DNA from: Sagittula sp. P11
Lineage (GTDB): Bacteria; Pseudomonadota; Alphaproteobacteria; Rhodobacterales; Rhodobacteraceae
Direction: 5' to 3'
Length of the DNA stretch: 64,000 bases
NCBI RefSeq assembly: GCF_002814095.1
Contig: NZ_CP021913.1
Location: 3,912,501-3,976,500, forward strand
Each line of letters opens with the position of its first letter. The first letter of the stretch is position 1. This document shows, one piece after another, positions 1 through 9,762 of this stretch. Below the pieces are notes generated by a model. The model did not search any database. It saw only the letters and a program-made list of their open reading frames with translations, and had not been told where the DNA came from. A program made the position numbers and the translations under genes.

Positions 1-2
1 CG

Positions 3-59
3 TACCTGACCGAAGCGCGCATGTGGCGTGACAGGCGCTGCGACGCGGAGGCCGGATAA
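3..59 (+). CDS. 3' end of an upstream gene (partial, unidentified)
   Basis: An open frame enters from the left edge and ends at a TAA at 57-59; it encodes YLTEARMWRDRRCDAEAG. Eighteen residues are too few to name it. Its position just upstream of small nuo-operon genes makes it a probable member of the same transcript. It could also be a chance frame. Confidence 0.35.
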   Translation, partial: YLTEARMWRDRRCDAEAG

Positions 60-89
60 GGTGCTTCGGAAAGAACAAGAGGCCGGAGA

Positions 90-533
90 ATGAGCAATTT
101 GAAACACTTGTCGCCCCGCAAGGCCCGGACGCAGCGCGCCGCCGCGACGGCCAAAGCGGCCCGCGCACCCCTGGTCGCGCCGGCGTCCCTGATGCGCGCA
201 GGCACGATCCTGCTGCTGATCGCCGCGATGGCGGCGCTTGCGGGCTGCGGCAACGGCCAGCGCCGGCAGGTCCAGACCTTCGACGGCCAGACCTTCCGGG
301 CCAACGCCAAGTCCGCCGGCGACGACCGGCAGTATTTCGTGGCCTCTGTCCGCGACCCGGGCAAGAGCATCGACGGCGCGATCCAGGCGGCGGAATACCA
401 AGCGGTGAAGCACTGCATTCATCTCTACGGCACGTCCGACATCGACTGGGAGGTCGGGCCGGACACACCGAAGGACCAGCTTTTGATCACCAGCGACTCG
501 CTGACGCTGTCCGGGCGCTGCAAGGACCTGTAA
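90..533 (+). CDS. Hypothetical lipoprotein-like protein of the nuo operon
   Basis: 147 residues. A basic N-terminal stretch (1-34) precedes a hydrophobic segment (about 39-51) ending in a lipobox-like LAGC with Cys53. The rest is hydrophilic, and I recognise no domain. An AGAGG seven bases before the ATG at 90 supports this start. The ATG at 192 (residue 35) would instead give a textbook lipoprotein signal, MRAGTILLLIAAMAALAGC, so the true start may be there. It lies upstream of nuoG in the same orientation, as small unknown genes do inside Rhodobacteraceae nuo operons. If exported it would be anchored in the periplasm. Its function is unknown. Confidence 0.6.
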   Translation: MSNLKHLSPRKARTQRAAATAKAARAPLVAPASLMRAGTILLLIAAMAALAGCGNGQRRQVQTFDGQTFRANAKSAGDDRQYFVASVRDPGKSIDGAIQAAEYQAVKHCIHLYGTSDIDWEVGPDTPKDQLLITSDSLTLSGRCKDL

Positions 534-668
534 GCGGCGGACCGCGGGGCGGGTGCGGGTTTCGCGCCGGCTCTTGCCGATCGCGGGCGGATTCCGCCCG
601 CGTTATTGCATATCCATGACGTTCCGCGCCTCTTGTCGCGAGATTGCCGTGTAAACGAGGACCCCTTC

Positions 669-1061
669 ATGCGCCTGATTCCATCCGTCCTGATCCTTGC
701 CCTGCTGGCGTCGGCCGCGGTCGCAAAGCCGCCGCTGCGCGAGGTTCGTGAAATCGACGACCAGCTGATGATGATCGCCATCGCGGACGAGATCCGGAAG
801 ACCTGCAGCGACATCGACGCGCGCCTTTTGCGCGGAATCGCGGAGCTCAACGGCTTGAAGTCGAAGGCGAAGTCGCTGGGCTATTCGTCGGAGGAGATCG
901 ACGAATACGCCACGTCCAAGTCCGAAAAGGCACGGATGCGCACGAAGGCCGAGACCTGGCTGGCCAGCCAGGGGGTCAATGTCAGCGACAAGGCAGAGCT
1001 GTGCAGCTTCGGAAAGGCGCAGATGGCGGGCGGCACCTACATCGGATCGCTGTTGCGCTGA
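669..1061 (+). CDS. Small exported protein of the nuo operon (DUF5333-like)
   Basis: 130 residues from the ATG at 669, chosen because it opens a clear signal peptide (residues 1-19, cleavage near AVA-K). An upstream in-frame ATG at 606 would bury that signal. The mature part is mostly helical, with two cysteines (in RKTCSD and AELCSF) that could form a disulfide in the periplasm. From memory it resembles the DUF5333 family of Rhodobacteraceae, which sits among nuo genes; that assignment is unverified. It lies between another small exported protein and nuoG, so it is probably co-transcribed with complex I. A role in complex I assembly would be speculation. Confidence 0.65.
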   Translation: MRLIPSVLILALLASAAVAKPPLREVREIDDQLMMIAIADEIRKTCSDIDARLLRGIAELNGLKSKAKSLGYSSEEIDEYATSKSEKARMRTKAETWLASQGVNVSDKAELCSFGKAQMAGGTYIGSLLR

Positions 1062-1290
1062 GGTCAATTCCTGACTTGAACGGTCATCTTCACGGGCGCT
1101 GAAATCCCGGTCACCGGGTTGCGCCCGTGCAATCAAGTCGCTTTGCCGCGTCGATTTTTCCCGGATTTCTGCGCCGCTGCATCTGGCGCTACCGAACATG
1201 TCGCGGTAGAACCCGTCGCAAGTCGCGCCCGGTCCGCTGGTCAGTCCGGTGGTCAGGGCGCTGCCATCTGCAATCTGGAGAGGCACCGGC

Positions 1291-3309
1291 ATGTCCGACT
1301 TGCGAAAGCTCATCATCGACGGTCAGGAAATCGAGGTGGACGGGGCTATGACCCTGATCCAGGCCTGTGAGGAGGCTGGCATCGAGGTGCCGCGCTTCTG
1401 TTACCACGAGCGTCTGTCGATTGCCGGGAACTGCCGGATGTGCCTCGTCGAGGTCGTGGGCGGCCCGCCGAAGCCCGCCGCGTCCTGCGCGATGCAGGTC
1501 CGCGACATGCGTCCGGGCCGCAACGGCGAACCGCCGGAGATCAAGACCAACTCGCCCATGGTGAAGAAGGCCCGCGAGGGGGTGATGGAGTTCCTGCTCA
1601 TCAACCACCCGCTCGACTGCCCGATCTGCGACCAGGGCGGCGAATGCGACCTGCAGGACCAGGCGATGGCCTATGGCGTCGACTTCTCCCGCTTCCGCGA
1701 GGCGAAGCGCGCGTCGACCGACCTCGACCTCGGGCCGCTGGTCGAGACGCACATGACGCGCTGCATCTCCTGCACCCGCTGCGTGCGCTTCACCACCGAG
1801 GTGGCGGGCATCACCCAGATGGGCCAGACCGGCCGGGGCGAGGATGCGGAGATCACCTCCTACCTGAACTCGACCCTCGATTCGAACCTGCAGGGCAACA
1901 TCATCGACCTGTGCCCGGTGGGCGCGCTGGTGTCGAAGCCCTACGCCTTCACCGCCCGCCCGTGGGAGCTGACCAAGACGGAGACCATCGACGTGATGGA
2001 CGCGCTGGGGTCCAGCATCCGCGTGGACACCAAGGGCCGCGAAGTGATGCGCATCCTGCCGCGCAACCATGACGGCGTGAACGAGGAATGGATTGCCGAC
2101 AAGACGCGCTTTGTCTGGGACGGCCTGCGCCGCCAGCGGCTGGACCGGCCCTACGTGCGCAAGGACGGCAAGCTGAAGCCCGCCACCTGGCCGGAGGCGC
2201 TGGCCGCCGCCGCCACGGCGATCAAGGGCGCCTCGAAACTTGCCGGTATCGTCGGCGATCTGGCCCCGGTCGAAGCGGCCTACAGCCTCAAGCAGCTGGT
2301 CGAGGGGCAGGGCGGTGTCGTCGAATGCCGTACCGATGGCGCGAAGCTGCCCGCCGGCAACCGTTCGGGCTATGTCGGCACGGCTGCCATCGAGGACTTC
2401 GACAGCGCTGAGATGATCCTGCTGATCGGCACCAACCCTCGTGACGAAGCGCCGGTCCTGAATGCCCGCATCCGCAAGGCCTGGGCCGCCGGTGCAAAGG
2501 TCGCGCGGATCGGTACGCCGGTCGACCTGACCTTCCCGGTGCAGGAACTCGGCACCGGCCGCGAGGCGCTGGCCAAGCTGTCGAAGATGGACCACTCCGA
2601 CAAGGAGGGCGTCGCCGGTGTGGTGATCATCGGTCAGGGCGCACTGAACGAGGCCGATGGCGCCGCCGTTCTGGGCACCGCCATGCAGACCGCCGCCGCC
2701 GGTTCGGCGAAGTTCATGGTTCTGCATACGGCCGCGGGCCGCGTGGGTGCGATGGACGTGAACGCCACGAACGAGCGCGGCATGGACGCGGTCAGCGAGG
2801 CGGACGTGATCTACAACCTCGGCGCGGACGAGGTGGAGATCGGCGAAGGCGCTTTCGTGATCTACCAAGGCTCGCACGGGGACCGTGGCGCGCACCGTGC
2901 CGACGTGATTCTGCCTGCCGCCGCCTACACCGAAGAGCAGGGCCTGTTCGTGAACACCGAGGGCCGCCCGCAACTGGCGCTGCGTGCCGGGTTCGCACCG
3001 GGCGAGGCCAAGGAAAACTGGGCGATCCTGCGCGCTCTGTCCGCCGAGATCGGCGCGACGCAGCCGTGGAACTCCATCGCGCAGCTCCGTCAGGCGCTGG
3101 TCTCGGAGGTGCCGCACCTTGCCCGCATCGACGAGGTGCCGGAAAACGAATGGACGCCGCTGGAGGCCGCCGACATGGGGGATGCGGACTTCCGCTACCC
3201 GGTGAAGGACCACTGGCTGACCAACCCGATCGCGCGCGCGTCGGAGGTCATGGCGGAACTGTCCAAGAACTCGAAACTGCGCTCCCAGGCGCCGATGGCG
3301 GCGGAATAA
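1291..3309 (+). CDS. nuoG: NADH-quinone oxidoreductase subunit G
   Basis: 672 residues. NuoG is the large iron-sulfur subunit of the peripheral arm of complex I and passes electrons from NuoE/F toward NuoI. The ligands are visible. A [2Fe-2S] set is C37, C48, C51 and C66. The His-Cys [4Fe-4S] set is H106, C110, C113 and C119. A second [4Fe-4S] set is C158, C161, C164 and C208. A molybdopterin-oxidoreductase-like domain without catalytic function in this family fills the C-terminal two thirds. The start at 1291 has GGAGAGG upstream and gives the expected ferredoxin-like N-terminus; the longer frame from 1249 adds residues not typical of NuoG. The next gene starts at the base after the stop. 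Confidence 0.97.
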   Translation: MSDLRKLIIDGQEIEVDGAMTLIQACEEAGIEVPRFCYHERLSIAGNCRMCLVEVVGGPPKPAASCAMQVRDMRPGRNGEPPEIKTNSPMVKKAREGVMEFLLINHPLDCPICDQGGECDLQDQAMAYGVDFSRFREAKRASTDLDLGPLVETHMTRCISCTRCVRFTTEVAGITQMGQTGRGEDAEITSYLNSTLDSNLQGNIIDLCPVGALVSKPYAFTARPWELTKTETIDVMDALGSSIRVDTKGREVMRILPRNHDGVNEEWIADKTRFVWDGLRRQRLDRPYVRKDGKLKPATWPEALAAAATAIKGASKLAGIVGDLAPVEAAYSLKQLVEGQGGVVECRTDGAKLPAGNRSGYVGTAAIEDFDSAEMILLIGTNPRDEAPVLNARIRKAWAAGAKVARIGTPVDLTFPVQELGTGREALAKLSKMDHSDKEGVAGVVIIGQGALNEADGAAVLGTAMQTAAAGSAKFMVLHTAAGRVGAMDVNATNERGMDAVSEADVIYNLGADEVEIGEGAFVIYQGSHGDRGAHRADVILPAAAYTEEQGLFVNTEGRPQLALRAGFAPGEAKENWAILRALSAEIGATQPWNSIAQLRQALVSEVPHLARIDEVPENEWTPLEAADMGDADFRYPVKDHWLTNPIARASEVMAELSKNSKLRSQAPMAAE

Positions 3310-3702
3310 GTGAGGGTGGGCTGGGTGATAGCCTCGCTCGCCTGCGCTGCCACCACCGGATGCGACACTCCGGCGGCGGCAAAGGGGCCGTTCACCCCGT
3401 CTTACGAGGGTGTCGAGACGCGGTTGCTGGATGGCGATCTGGTGAATTTCCACGTTTCCATGCGTGGGGCGCGCAACCAGATCGACGTGGAGGCCTACGC
3501 CGAATGTGCCGCCGCGCAATACGCGCTGATCCGGGGGTACGGATTCGCGCGGCATTTGCGCACGAATGTGGACGAAGAGGGTGGCCTCTGGCGCGGGGAT
3601 GCGGTTTACACCATCTCGCCGGCTCTGCCCCGCGGATCACGAACGATCGACGCCGAGGTCACCGCGCTGGCCTGCGCCGAGAACGGAATACCGATGGTGT
3701 GA
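3310..3702 (+). CDS. Hypothetical exported protein between nuoG and nuoH
   Basis: 130 residues from a GTG that begins directly after the nuoG stop, so translation is probably coupled. The N-terminus is hydrophobic and contains TTGC, a possible weak lipobox or signal peptide. The body has a few cysteines ([15 protein letters not shown]) and no domain I recognise. Unknown reading frames between nuoG and nuoH are typical of Rhodobacter-type nuo operons. The translated sequence is coherent and its stop lies eight bases before nuoH. Its function is unknown; periplasmic location is an inference from the N-terminus. Confidence 0.65.
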   Translation: MRVGWVIASLACAATTGCDTPAAAKGPFTPSYEGVETRLLDGDLVNFHVSMRGARNQIDVEAYAECAAAQYALIRGYGFARHLRTNVDEEGGLWRGDAVYTISPALPRGSRTIDAEVTALACAENGIPMV

Positions 3703-3709
3703 GGACCTG

Positions 3710-4747
3710 ATGGCTGAATTCTTCTCCGACAATCCCTGGGGTATCGCGATCTGGATCGTCTTCACGATCCTCGCGCTTCTGGTGCCGCTTCTGGTAAGCC
3801 TCGCCTTCCTGATGTGGGGCGACCGCAAGATCTGGGCCGCCGTGCAGATGCGCCGGGGGCCGAACGTCGTGGGCATCTTCGGCCTGCTGCAGTCCTTTGC
3901 CGACTTCCTGAAATACATCGTGAAAGAGGTCGTCGTGCCCGCGGGCGCCGACCGCTTCGTGTTCTTCCTCGCGCCGATGGTCAGCCTTGTCATGGCCTTC
4001 ATCGCCTGGGCGGTGATTCCCTTCGGCGACGGCTGGGTGGTCTCCGACATCAACGTGGCCATTCTTTACGTTTTCGCGGTCTCCTCGCTGGAAGTGTACG
4101 GCGTGATCATGGGGGGCTGGGCGTCCAACTCGAAGTACCCGTTCCTTGGCTCGCTGCGGTCCGCCGCGCAGATGATTTCCTACGAGGTGTCCATCGGCCT
4201 CATCATCATCGGCGTCGTGATCTCTTCGGGGTCGCTGAACTTCGGCAGCATCGTCGAGGCGCAGGACGGCATGGGCATCCTGTCCTGGTACTGGATCCCG
4301 CACTTCCCGATGATGTTCCTGTTCTTCATCTCGGCGCTCGCGGAAACCAACCGCCCGCCGTTCGACCTGCCGGAAGCGGAATCCGAACTGGTGGCGGGCT
4401 ACCAGGTGGAATACTCCTCCACGCCGTTCCTGCTGTTCATGATCGGCGAACTGACCGCGGTCGTGCTGATGTGCGCGCTGGTTTCGCTGCTGTTCCTCGG
4501 CGGCTGGCTGTCCCCGGTCGAATTCCTGCCGGATGGCATCTTCTGGATGTGCATCAAGATGCTGTTCGTCTTCTTCATCTTCTCTCTGGTGAAGGCGATC
4601 ACCCCGCGTTACCGGTACGACCAGCTGATGCGCCTGGGCTGGAAGGTCTTCCTGCCGATGTCGCTGGCATGGGTCGTCTTCGTGGCCTTCGCGGCCAAGT
4701 TCGAGTGGTTCTGGGGCTTCTATACCCGTTGGGCAGTCGGAGGCTGA
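3710..4747 (+). CDS. nuoH: NADH-quinone oxidoreductase subunit H
   Basis: 345 residues, the usual NuoH length. It is the membrane subunit at the junction of the two complex I arms and forms much of the quinone-binding channel. About eight hydrophobic segments are visible. The conserved loop [20 protein letters not shown], typical of NuoH/ND1, is present around residues 206-225, as is the early motif [17 protein letters not shown]. The ATG at 3710 follows GAGG at the end of the previous gene. The stop codon overlaps a possible 44-codon frame beginning at 4747. Confidence 0.97.
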   Translation: MAEFFSDNPWGIAIWIVFTILALLVPLLVSLAFLMWGDRKIWAAVQMRRGPNVVGIFGLLQSFADFLKYIVKEVVVPAGADRFVFFLAPMVSLVMAFIAWAVIPFGDGWVVSDINVAILYVFAVSSLEVYGVIMGGWASNSKYPFLGSLRSAAQMISYEVSIGLIIIGVVISSGSLNFGSIVEAQDGMGILSWYWIPHFPMMFLFFISALAETNRPPFDLPEAESELVAGYQVEYSSTPFLLFMIGELTAVVLMCALVSLLFLGGWLSPVEFLPDGIFWMCIKMLFVFFIFSLVKAITPRYRYDQLMRLGWKVFLPMSLAWVVFVAFAAKFEWFWGFYTRWAVGG

Positions 4748-4881
4748 TGGTGGAGCAGACGTCGAAACAGACTGTTTCGGGATTGCTTCCTGGCGTTCGG
4801 GGCGTGGTGTCGCGCCCCGATGGTAGGGTCGGGGCAGGGGTGCGCATGACGTGCGCCCGTCTGTTCACGGGAGAAACCTGA
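4747..4881 (+). CDS. Possible 44-residue coupled ORF between nuoH and the next gene
   Basis: An ATG at 4747 overlaps the last base of nuoH. The frame stays open for 44 codons and its TGA overlaps the ATG of the following gene at 4881. Overlaps at both ends are what coupled translation would produce, but the peptide (starting [16 protein letters not shown]) has no recognisable feature and may be chance. It fills a gap that would otherwise be a non-coding spacer. Confidence 0.25.
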   Translation: MVEQTSKQTVSGLLPGVRGVVSRPDGRVGAGVRMTCARLFTGET

Positions 4882-5252
4882 TGACCGACCTGAAGAAAGC
4901 CATCCTCGACGCCAAGTACATCGACATGATCGCCCTGGGCGATTTTGTCGTCCGCGATTGCGGCCTGCCGGACACCGATGCAGAGGGCAACCTCCTGCCG
5001 CAGGCCAACGAGATCGCCGCCGCCATCTTCCGCTGGGCCGCCGATGTGCAGGCCATGGAGGATGCGGAGGTGAAGTCAAAGCCCGCGCCCGCCGCCGTTG
5101 CGGCCGCCGTGGCGGAAGAGGTTTCCGCCACCGGCCGCACCGGAAACGAGCGGGTTGGCGATTACGATGAATTCGGCGATCCCGTGATGGACGCCGAGCA
5201 GGCCGAGCGGCTGGAAGCAGCCCGCGAAGCCGTCAAAGAGGAGAGCGCGTAG
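4881..5252 (+). CDS. Hypothetical acidic protein between nuoH and nuoI
   Basis: 123 residues from the ATG at 4881, which has GGGAGA six bases upstream. The N-terminus ([20 protein letters not shown]) reads like a folded helical domain. The middle is alanine/proline-rich (residues about 60-80), and the C-terminal half is acidic with the segment [15 protein letters not shown]. There is no signal peptide or membrane segment, so it is probably cytoplasmic. It ends two bases before nuoI. I know such unassigned genes in this position in Rhodobacteraceae nuo clusters but no function for them. Confidence 0.7.
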   Translation: MTDLKKAILDAKYIDMIALGDFVVRDCGLPDTDAEGNLLPQANEIAAAIFRWAADVQAMEDAEVKSKPAPAAVAAAVAEEVSATGRTGNERVGDYDEFGDPVMDAEQAERLEAAREAVKEESA

Positions 5253-5254
5253 AC

Positions 5255-5749
5255 ATGGCAGCCATCGACTACGGACGGGCCGCGAAGTACTTTCTGCTCG
5301 CGGACTTCATGAAGGGGTTCCAGCTGGGGATGAAGTACTTCTTTGCCCCCAAGGCCACCGTCAACTACCCGCACGAGAAGGGTCCGCTGAGCCCGCGTTT
5401 CCGCGGCGAGCACGCCCTGCGCCGGTATCCCAACGGCGAGGAACGCTGCATCGCCTGCAAACTGTGCGAGGCGATCTGCCCGGCACAGGCCATTACCATC
5501 GACGCGGAGCCGCGCGACGACGGCTCGCGCCGGACGACCCGCTACGACATCGACATGACGAAGTGCATCTACTGCGGTTTCTGCCAGGAGGCCTGCCCGG
5601 TGGATGCCATCGTCGAGGGGCCGAACTTCGAGTTCTCGACCGAGACCCGAGAAGAGCTGTTCTACGACAAGGCCAAGCTGCTGGCGAACGGCGACCGCTG
5701 GGAAGCGGAGATCGCCCGCAACCTGGAGTTGGACGCGCCGTACCGATGA
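5255..5749 (+). CDS. nuoI: NADH-quinone oxidoreductase subunit I
   Basis: 164 residues, the standard NuoI size. It carries clusters N6a and N6b, which connect NuoG to the terminal cluster near the quinone site. Two complete 8Fe-ferredoxin motifs are present: C65, C68, C71, C75-P and C104, C107, C110, C114-P. The N-terminal helix pair ([17 protein letters not shown]) is the typical membrane-associating amphipathic part. The gene lies between an unknown acidic protein and a carboxymuconolactone-decarboxylase-like gene in the same operon. Confidence 0.97.
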   Translation: MAAIDYGRAAKYFLLADFMKGFQLGMKYFFAPKATVNYPHEKGPLSPRFRGEHALRRYPNGEERCIACKLCEAICPAQAITIDAEPRDDGSRRTTRYDIDMTKCIYCGFCQEACPVDAIVEGPNFEFSTETREELFYDKAKLLANGDRWEAEIARNLELDAPYR

Positions 5750-5819
5750 ACCGCCCCGCCGCCCATATCCCGGCCCGCGTCCCGCGGTGTCCCGTCACAT
5801 CCTGCAAGGGGAGCCGAGC

Positions 5820-6236
5820 ATGACCACCAAGACGCCGTTCGAGCTGATGATGGAGCAGAGCCAGAAGTTCGCGCAGGACATGGTGACCAGCATGAACCCG
5901 GCGCTGTCGAGCTTCGACCCCAAGGCATTCGAAGCCATGTGGCCGACCATGCCGAAGGACGCGATGGAGATGTGGTTCGGCAAGGGGTTCTCGAAAGAGG
6001 GGCTGGATGCCAAGACGCGGCTGCTGCTGACGCTCTCGGGTCTGGTGATGCAGGGCGCGCAGGCGGAGACGCCCTTGCGCATGACCGTGCGCCACGCCAT
6101 CGAGGCGGGCGCCACCAAGGAAGAAATCGTCGACACGATCACGCATATGTCGATGTTCGCAGGTATTCCCGCCATGAACCGCGCGCTCGAACTGTCGCGG
6201 GCGGTCATGGCCGACAAGAAGGATGACGAGACATGA
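5820..6236 (+). CDS. Carboxymuconolactone decarboxylase (CMD)-fold protein inside the nuo operon
   Basis: 138 residues. The C-terminal part (about 60-130) has the CMD/AhpD helical pattern, including [14 protein letters not shown], then [16 protein letters not shown], then [12 protein letters not shown]. The CxxC pair of AhpD-type peroxidase partners is absent, so a thiol redox role is unlikely. The N-terminal 55 residues are a phasin-like helix ([15 protein letters not shown]). AGGGGAGCC precedes the ATG. The gene overlaps nuoJ by four bases, so it is co-translated with complex I subunits. Its function there is not known to me. Confidence 0.75.
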   Translation: MTTKTPFELMMEQSQKFAQDMVTSMNPALSSFDPKAFEAMWPTMPKDAMEMWFGKGFSKEGLDAKTRLLLTLSGLVMQGAQAETPLRMTVRHAIEAGATKEEIVDTITHMSMFAGIPAMNRALELSRAVMADKKDDET

Positions 6237-6835
6237 TGGCTTTTGCCTTCTACCTCTTTGCACTTGGCGTGATCGCCGGGGGGCTCTTCACGGTCGTCAG
6301 CCGCAACCCGGTGCACTCCGTGCTCTGGCTGATCCTCGCCTTCCTCTCCGCGGCCGGTTTCTTCGTGCTGATGGGGGCGGAATTCGTCGCCATGCTGCTG
6401 GTCATCGTCTACGTCGGCGCCGTCGCGGTGCTGTTCCTCTTCGTGGTGATGATGCTGGACGTCGACTTTGCCGAACTGAAGGCGGAGATGGCGCGCTACA
6501 TGCCGCTGGCGCTGCTGATCGGCCTCGTGATCCTGATGCAGCTGGCCATGGCGTTTGGCGTCTGGGAAGCCTCCGACCTGGCCGCGGGCCAGCTGTCGGC
6601 ACCGGCGCCCGAAGGGGTGGAGAACACCGCCGCGCTTGGCATGATCCTCTATGACAAGTACTTCCTGCTGTTCCAGCTGGCGGGTCTGATCCTGCTGGTT
6701 GCGATGATCGGGGCCATCGTTCTGACGCTGCGCCACCGCCAGGATGTCAAACGCCAGGACGTGCTGGCACAGATGTACCGCGATCCCGCCAAGGCGATGG
6801 AGCTGCGGGACGTGAGACCGGGGCAGGGGCTGTGA
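6233..6835 (+). CDS. nuoJ: NADH-quinone oxidoreductase subunit J
   Basis: 200 residues with five hydrophobic segments, as in NuoJ/ND6. It is a proton-pumping-arm subunit. The third segment contains [20 protein letters not shown], the conserved pi-bulge region of ND6-like subunits. The ATG at 6233 overlaps the previous stop (ATGA). A second ATG follows immediately, so the protein may start MM or M. The C-terminus overlaps the next small gene by four bases. Confidence 0.95.
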   Translation: MMAFAFYLFALGVIAGGLFTVVSRNPVHSVLWLILAFLSAAGFFVLMGAEFVAMLLVIVYVGAVAVLFLFVVMMLDVDFAELKAEMARYMPLALLIGLVILMQLAMAFGVWEASDLAAGQLSAPAPEGVENTAALGMILYDKYFLLFQLAGLILLVAMIGAIVLTLRHRQDVKRQDVLAQMYRDPAKAMELRDVRPGQGL

Positions 6836-7029
6836 GCGCATTCTGGGATCTTCTCTTCTCGCCCGCGGGGCTGGTGCTTTACGCCGGTTTCTGGGCCTTG
6901 AAGATCGTTGCGGGCGCATGGGTGCTGAGCAAGCTCGTGCTGCTGCTGCCCGCGCGCATGCAGGTCTGGGCCGAGGACAAGCTTGTCCGGCTGCGCCTGA
7001 TGAAACGGAAGGTCGGCCCTTTGGGCTGA
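6832..7029 (+). CDS. Small membrane-associated hypothetical protein of the nuo operon
   Basis: 65 residues from a GTG whose bases overlap the nuoJ stop (GTGA). One long hydrophobic stretch (about residues 8-42) is followed by a basic tail ([13 protein letters not shown]), which suggests a single-pass or hairpin inner-membrane protein with its C-terminus in the cytoplasm. The overlap with nuoJ and the membrane-like composition argue that it is real. It could be a lineage-specific accessory of complex I, but nothing here proves this. Confidence 0.6.
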   Translation: MSAFWDLLFSPAGLVLYAGFWALKIVAGAWVLSKLVLLLPARMQVWAEDKLVRLRLMKRKVGPLG

Positions 7030-7229
7030 CCGGGGCCGGGCAGGTCCCGTCCCCGCCCGGCGCATTGCCGGGGCTGCCGCCCGAGGGCGGCGAGACGATC
7101 GAGGTTCCGGGACATGCCCGGGACGTGGTGCCGGGCCCGCCCGGAACCTGACAGAACAGAGCCCCCGGGCCGCTTCCGGGGTGCCACAGACAAGACGACA
7201 AATCGGGCAAGCCACCCGGAGGGACACGT
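7030..7229 (+). other. 200-bp gap inside the nuo operon
   Basis: A GC-rich spacer between the 65-residue membrane protein and nuoK. It contains several short inverted repeats built from GCCCGGG and CCGGGC words but no T-run, so I see no terminator. A good GGAGGG precedes nuoK at its right end. No convincing gene is present. Confidence 0.4.
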
Positions 7230-7535
7230 ATGATCGGATTGGAACACTACCTGACAGTGGCCGCAGTGCTGTTTGTGATCGGCATCTTCGGGCTCTTCCT
7301 GAACCGCAAGAACGTGATCATCCTGCTGATGAGCATCGAACTGATGCTGCTGGCGGTGAACATCAATCTCGTGGCCTTCTCGACGCATCTCGGCGACCTC
7401 GCCGGTCAGGTGTTCACGCTGTTCGTGCTGACCGTCGCCGCCGCCGAAGCGGCCATCGGCCTTGCGATCCTCGTCTGCTTCTTCCGAAACCGCGGCACCA
7501 TCGCCGTGGAAGACGTCAACGTCATGAAAGGCTGA
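7230..7535 (+). CDS. nuoK: NADH-quinone oxidoreductase subunit K
   Basis: 101 residues with three transmembrane helices, the canonical NuoK/ND4L size and shape. The two membrane glutamates needed for proton transfer are present, in [10 protein letters not shown] (helix 2) and [11 protein letters not shown] (helix 3). GGAGGG lies just upstream of the ATG. nuoL follows after four bases. Confidence 0.97.
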   Translation: MIGLEHYLTVAAVLFVIGIFGLFLNRKNVIILLMSIELMLLAVNINLVAFSTHLGDLAGQVFTLFVLTVAAAEAAIGLAILVCFFRNRGTIAVEDVNVMKG

Positions 7536-7539
7536 GCCC

Positions 7540-9762
7540 ATGGAGAGCATCATCCTGTTTGCGCCCCTCGCGGGCGCTCTCATCGCGGGCTTCGGCTGGA
7601 AATTCATCGGCATCCGTGGCGCCCAGTGGATCACCACGGGCCTGCTGTTCCTGGCCTGCTTCTTCTCGTGGATCACCTTCCTGACCCACGGGCCGGAGAC
7701 CGAGCACGTCCAGATCCTGCGCTGGATCGAAAGCGGCACGCTGTCGACCGACTGGTCGATCCGGCTGGACCGGCTGACCTCGATCATGCTGATCGTCGTC
7801 ACCACCGTCTCGTCGCTCGTGCACCTGTATTCCTTCGGCTACATGGCGCATGACGAGAACTTCCGGGAGGGCGAGGAAAGCTACAAGCCGCGCTTCTTCG
7901 CGTACCTGTCGTTCTTCACCTTCGCCATGCTGATGCTGGTGACCTCCGACAACCTCGTTCAGATGTTCTTCGGCTGGGAAGGCGTGGGTGTCGCCTCCTA
8001 CCTGCTGATCGGCTTCTACTATCGCAAGCCGTCGGCCAACGCTGCCGCCATCAAGGCTTTCGTGGTCAACCGGGTCGGCGACTTCGGCTTTGCATTGGGC
8101 ATCTTCGCGCTGTTCTTCCTGACGGATTCCGTGCGCTTCGACGACATCTTTGCCGCCGCACCGACGCTGGCCGAGACGCAGCTCACCTTCCTCTGGGGGA
8201 CGTGGAACGCGGCAGAAGTTGCGGCCTTCCTGCTGTTCATCGGTGCGATGGGCAAATCGGCACAGCTGTTCCTGCACACCTGGCTGCCGGACGCGATGGA
8301 AGGCCCGACCCCTGTGTCGGCGCTGATCCACGCCGCGACCATGGTGACCGCGGGCGTCTTCCTCGTCTGCCGCATGTCGCCGCTGATGGAGTACGCACCG
8401 CACGCGATGGCCTTTGTCACCTTCCTGGGTGCCTCGACTGCCTTCTTCGCGGCGACGGTCGGTCTCGTGCAGAACGACATCAAGCGCGTGATCGCCTATT
8501 CGACCTGTTCGCAGCTGGGCTACATGTTCGTGGCAGCGGGCGTGGGCGTCTACTCCGTCGCGATGTTCCACCTGTTCACGCACGCCTTCTTCAAGGCGAT
8601 GCTGTTCCTCGGCGCGGGATCCGTGATCCACGGCATGCACCACGAGCAGGACATGCGGAACTATGGCGGTCTGCGGAAGAAGCTGCCCTACACCTTCTGG
8701 GCGATGATGATCGGCACGCTGGCCATCACCGGCGTTGGCATTCCTCTGACCCATATCGGTTTCGCGGGCTTCCTGTCGAAGGATGCGGTGATCGAGAGCG
8801 CATGGGCGGGCACCGCCGGCGGTTACGCCTTCTGGATGCTGGTCGTCGCTGCGTTGTTCACGTCGTTCTATTCGTGGCGCCTGATCTTCCTGACCTTCTT
8901 CGGCAAGCCGCGTGGCAACAAGCACACGCATGAACATGCGCACGAAAGCCCGAAGGTCATGCTTATCCCGCTGGGGGTGCTGGCACTTGGCGCGATCTTC
9001 TCCGGCATGGTCTGGTACGGGTCGTTCTTCGGCGACCACGCCCGGGTCAACGCCTTCTTCGGCATCCCGGCGCACCATGAAGAGGTGGTCGGGAGCGACG
9101 CCGCGCATGCGGAGGACGTGGCCGAGCTTCAGGGTGCCGCGGACGCGGTGAACGAAGAAGCCAGCGCGGACGAGACCGTTGCCGCCGACACCGAAACCAC
9201 GGGCGACGCGGTTGCCGACGAGGCCAACGGCGAAGACGTGGCCGCAGCGGAAGGCGAGGGCGATGCAGCCCATGCCGCCGAGGGGGACCACGGGTCTGCC
9301 GGAATGGCGCCGCAGGGCGCGATCTTCATGGCCGCGGACAACACCGTCATGGACGACGCGCACCACGCGCCGGTCTGGGTGAAGGTCAGCCCCTTCATCG
9401 CCATGCTGATCGGTTTCGCGGTGTCCTACTGGTTCTACATCGTCAACCCGGCGATGCCGAAGCAACTGGCAGAGAACCAGCGTCCGCTGTACCTCTTCCT
9501 GCTGAACAAGTGGTACTTCGACGAGATCTACGACTTCCTCTTCGTGCAGCCCTCGAAAAAGCTGGGCCGCATCCTGTGGAAGGGTGGTGACGAGGCCATC
9601 ATCAAGGGCGGGATCAACGGTCTGGCCATGGGCATTGTCCCCTGGGTCACCCGTCTCGCCGGTCGGGCGCAGTCCGGTTACATCTTCACCTATGCCTTCG
9701 CCATGGTGATCGGGATCGCGGTCCTGATCACGTGGATGACCATCTCCGGAGGGGCGCAGTAA
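7540..9762 (+). CDS. nuoL: NADH-quinone oxidoreductase subunit L with an acidic insertion
   Basis: 740 residues. It is the distal antiporter-like proton-pumping subunit with the long lateral helix. Core motifs are clear: [42 protein letters not shown], and [14 protein letters not shown]. The protein is longer than the E. coli subunit (about 613 residues). Most of the excess is a hydrophilic stretch at about residues 511-607, rich in Ala, Asp, Glu and His. It starts [18 protein letters not shown], lies after the last antiporter-core helix and precedes [14 protein letters not shown]. This looks like a disordered loop rather than a frameshift, because the frame continues correctly into the C-terminal helices. 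nuoM overlaps by one base. Confidence 0.96.
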   Translation: MESIILFAPLAGALIAGFGWKFIGIRGAQWITTGLLFLACFFSWITFLTHGPETEHVQILRWIESGTLSTDWSIRLDRLTSIMLIVVTTVSSLVHLYSFGYMAHDENFREGEESYKPRFFAYLSFFTFAMLMLVTSDNLVQMFFGWEGVGVASYLLIGFYYRKPSANAAAIKAFVVNRVGDFGFALGIFALFFLTDSVRFDDIFAAAPTLAETQLTFLWGTWNAAEVAAFLLFIGAMGKSAQLFLHTWLPDAMEGPTPVSALIHAATMVTAGVFLVCRMSPLMEYAPHAMAFVTFLGASTAFFAATVGLVQNDIKRVIAYSTCSQLGYMFVAAGVGVYSVAMFHLFTHAFFKAMLFLGAGSVIHGMHHEQDMRNYGGLRKKLPYTFWAMMIGTLAITGVGIPLTHIGFAGFLSKDAVIESAWAGTAGGYAFWMLVVAALFTSFYSWRLIFLTFFGKPRGNKHTHEHAHESPKVMLIPLGVLALGAIFSGMVWYGSFFGDHARVNAFFGIPAHHEEVVGSDAAHAEDVAELQGAADAVNEEASADETVAADTETTGDAVADEANGEDVAAAEGEGDAAHAAEGDHGSAGMAPQGAIFMAADNTVMDDAHHAPVWVKVSPFIAMLIGFAVSYWFYIVNPAMPKQLAENQRPLYLFLLNKWYFDEIYDFLFVQPSKKLGRILWKGGDEAIIKGGINGLAMGIVPWVTRLAGRAQSGYIFTYAFAMVIGIAVLITWMTISGGAQ

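Noticed and set aside
1189-3555. Very long minus-strand open frame opposite nuoG
   Set aside because: It is a shadow caused by high GC and codon bias. The translation is Arg/Ala/His-rich without domains, while the plus strand encodes clear NuoG.
5746-5823. Short frame overlapping the nuoI stop ([14 protein letters not shown]...)
   Set aside because: Only 25 codons with no feature; more likely the leader of the CMD-fold gene.
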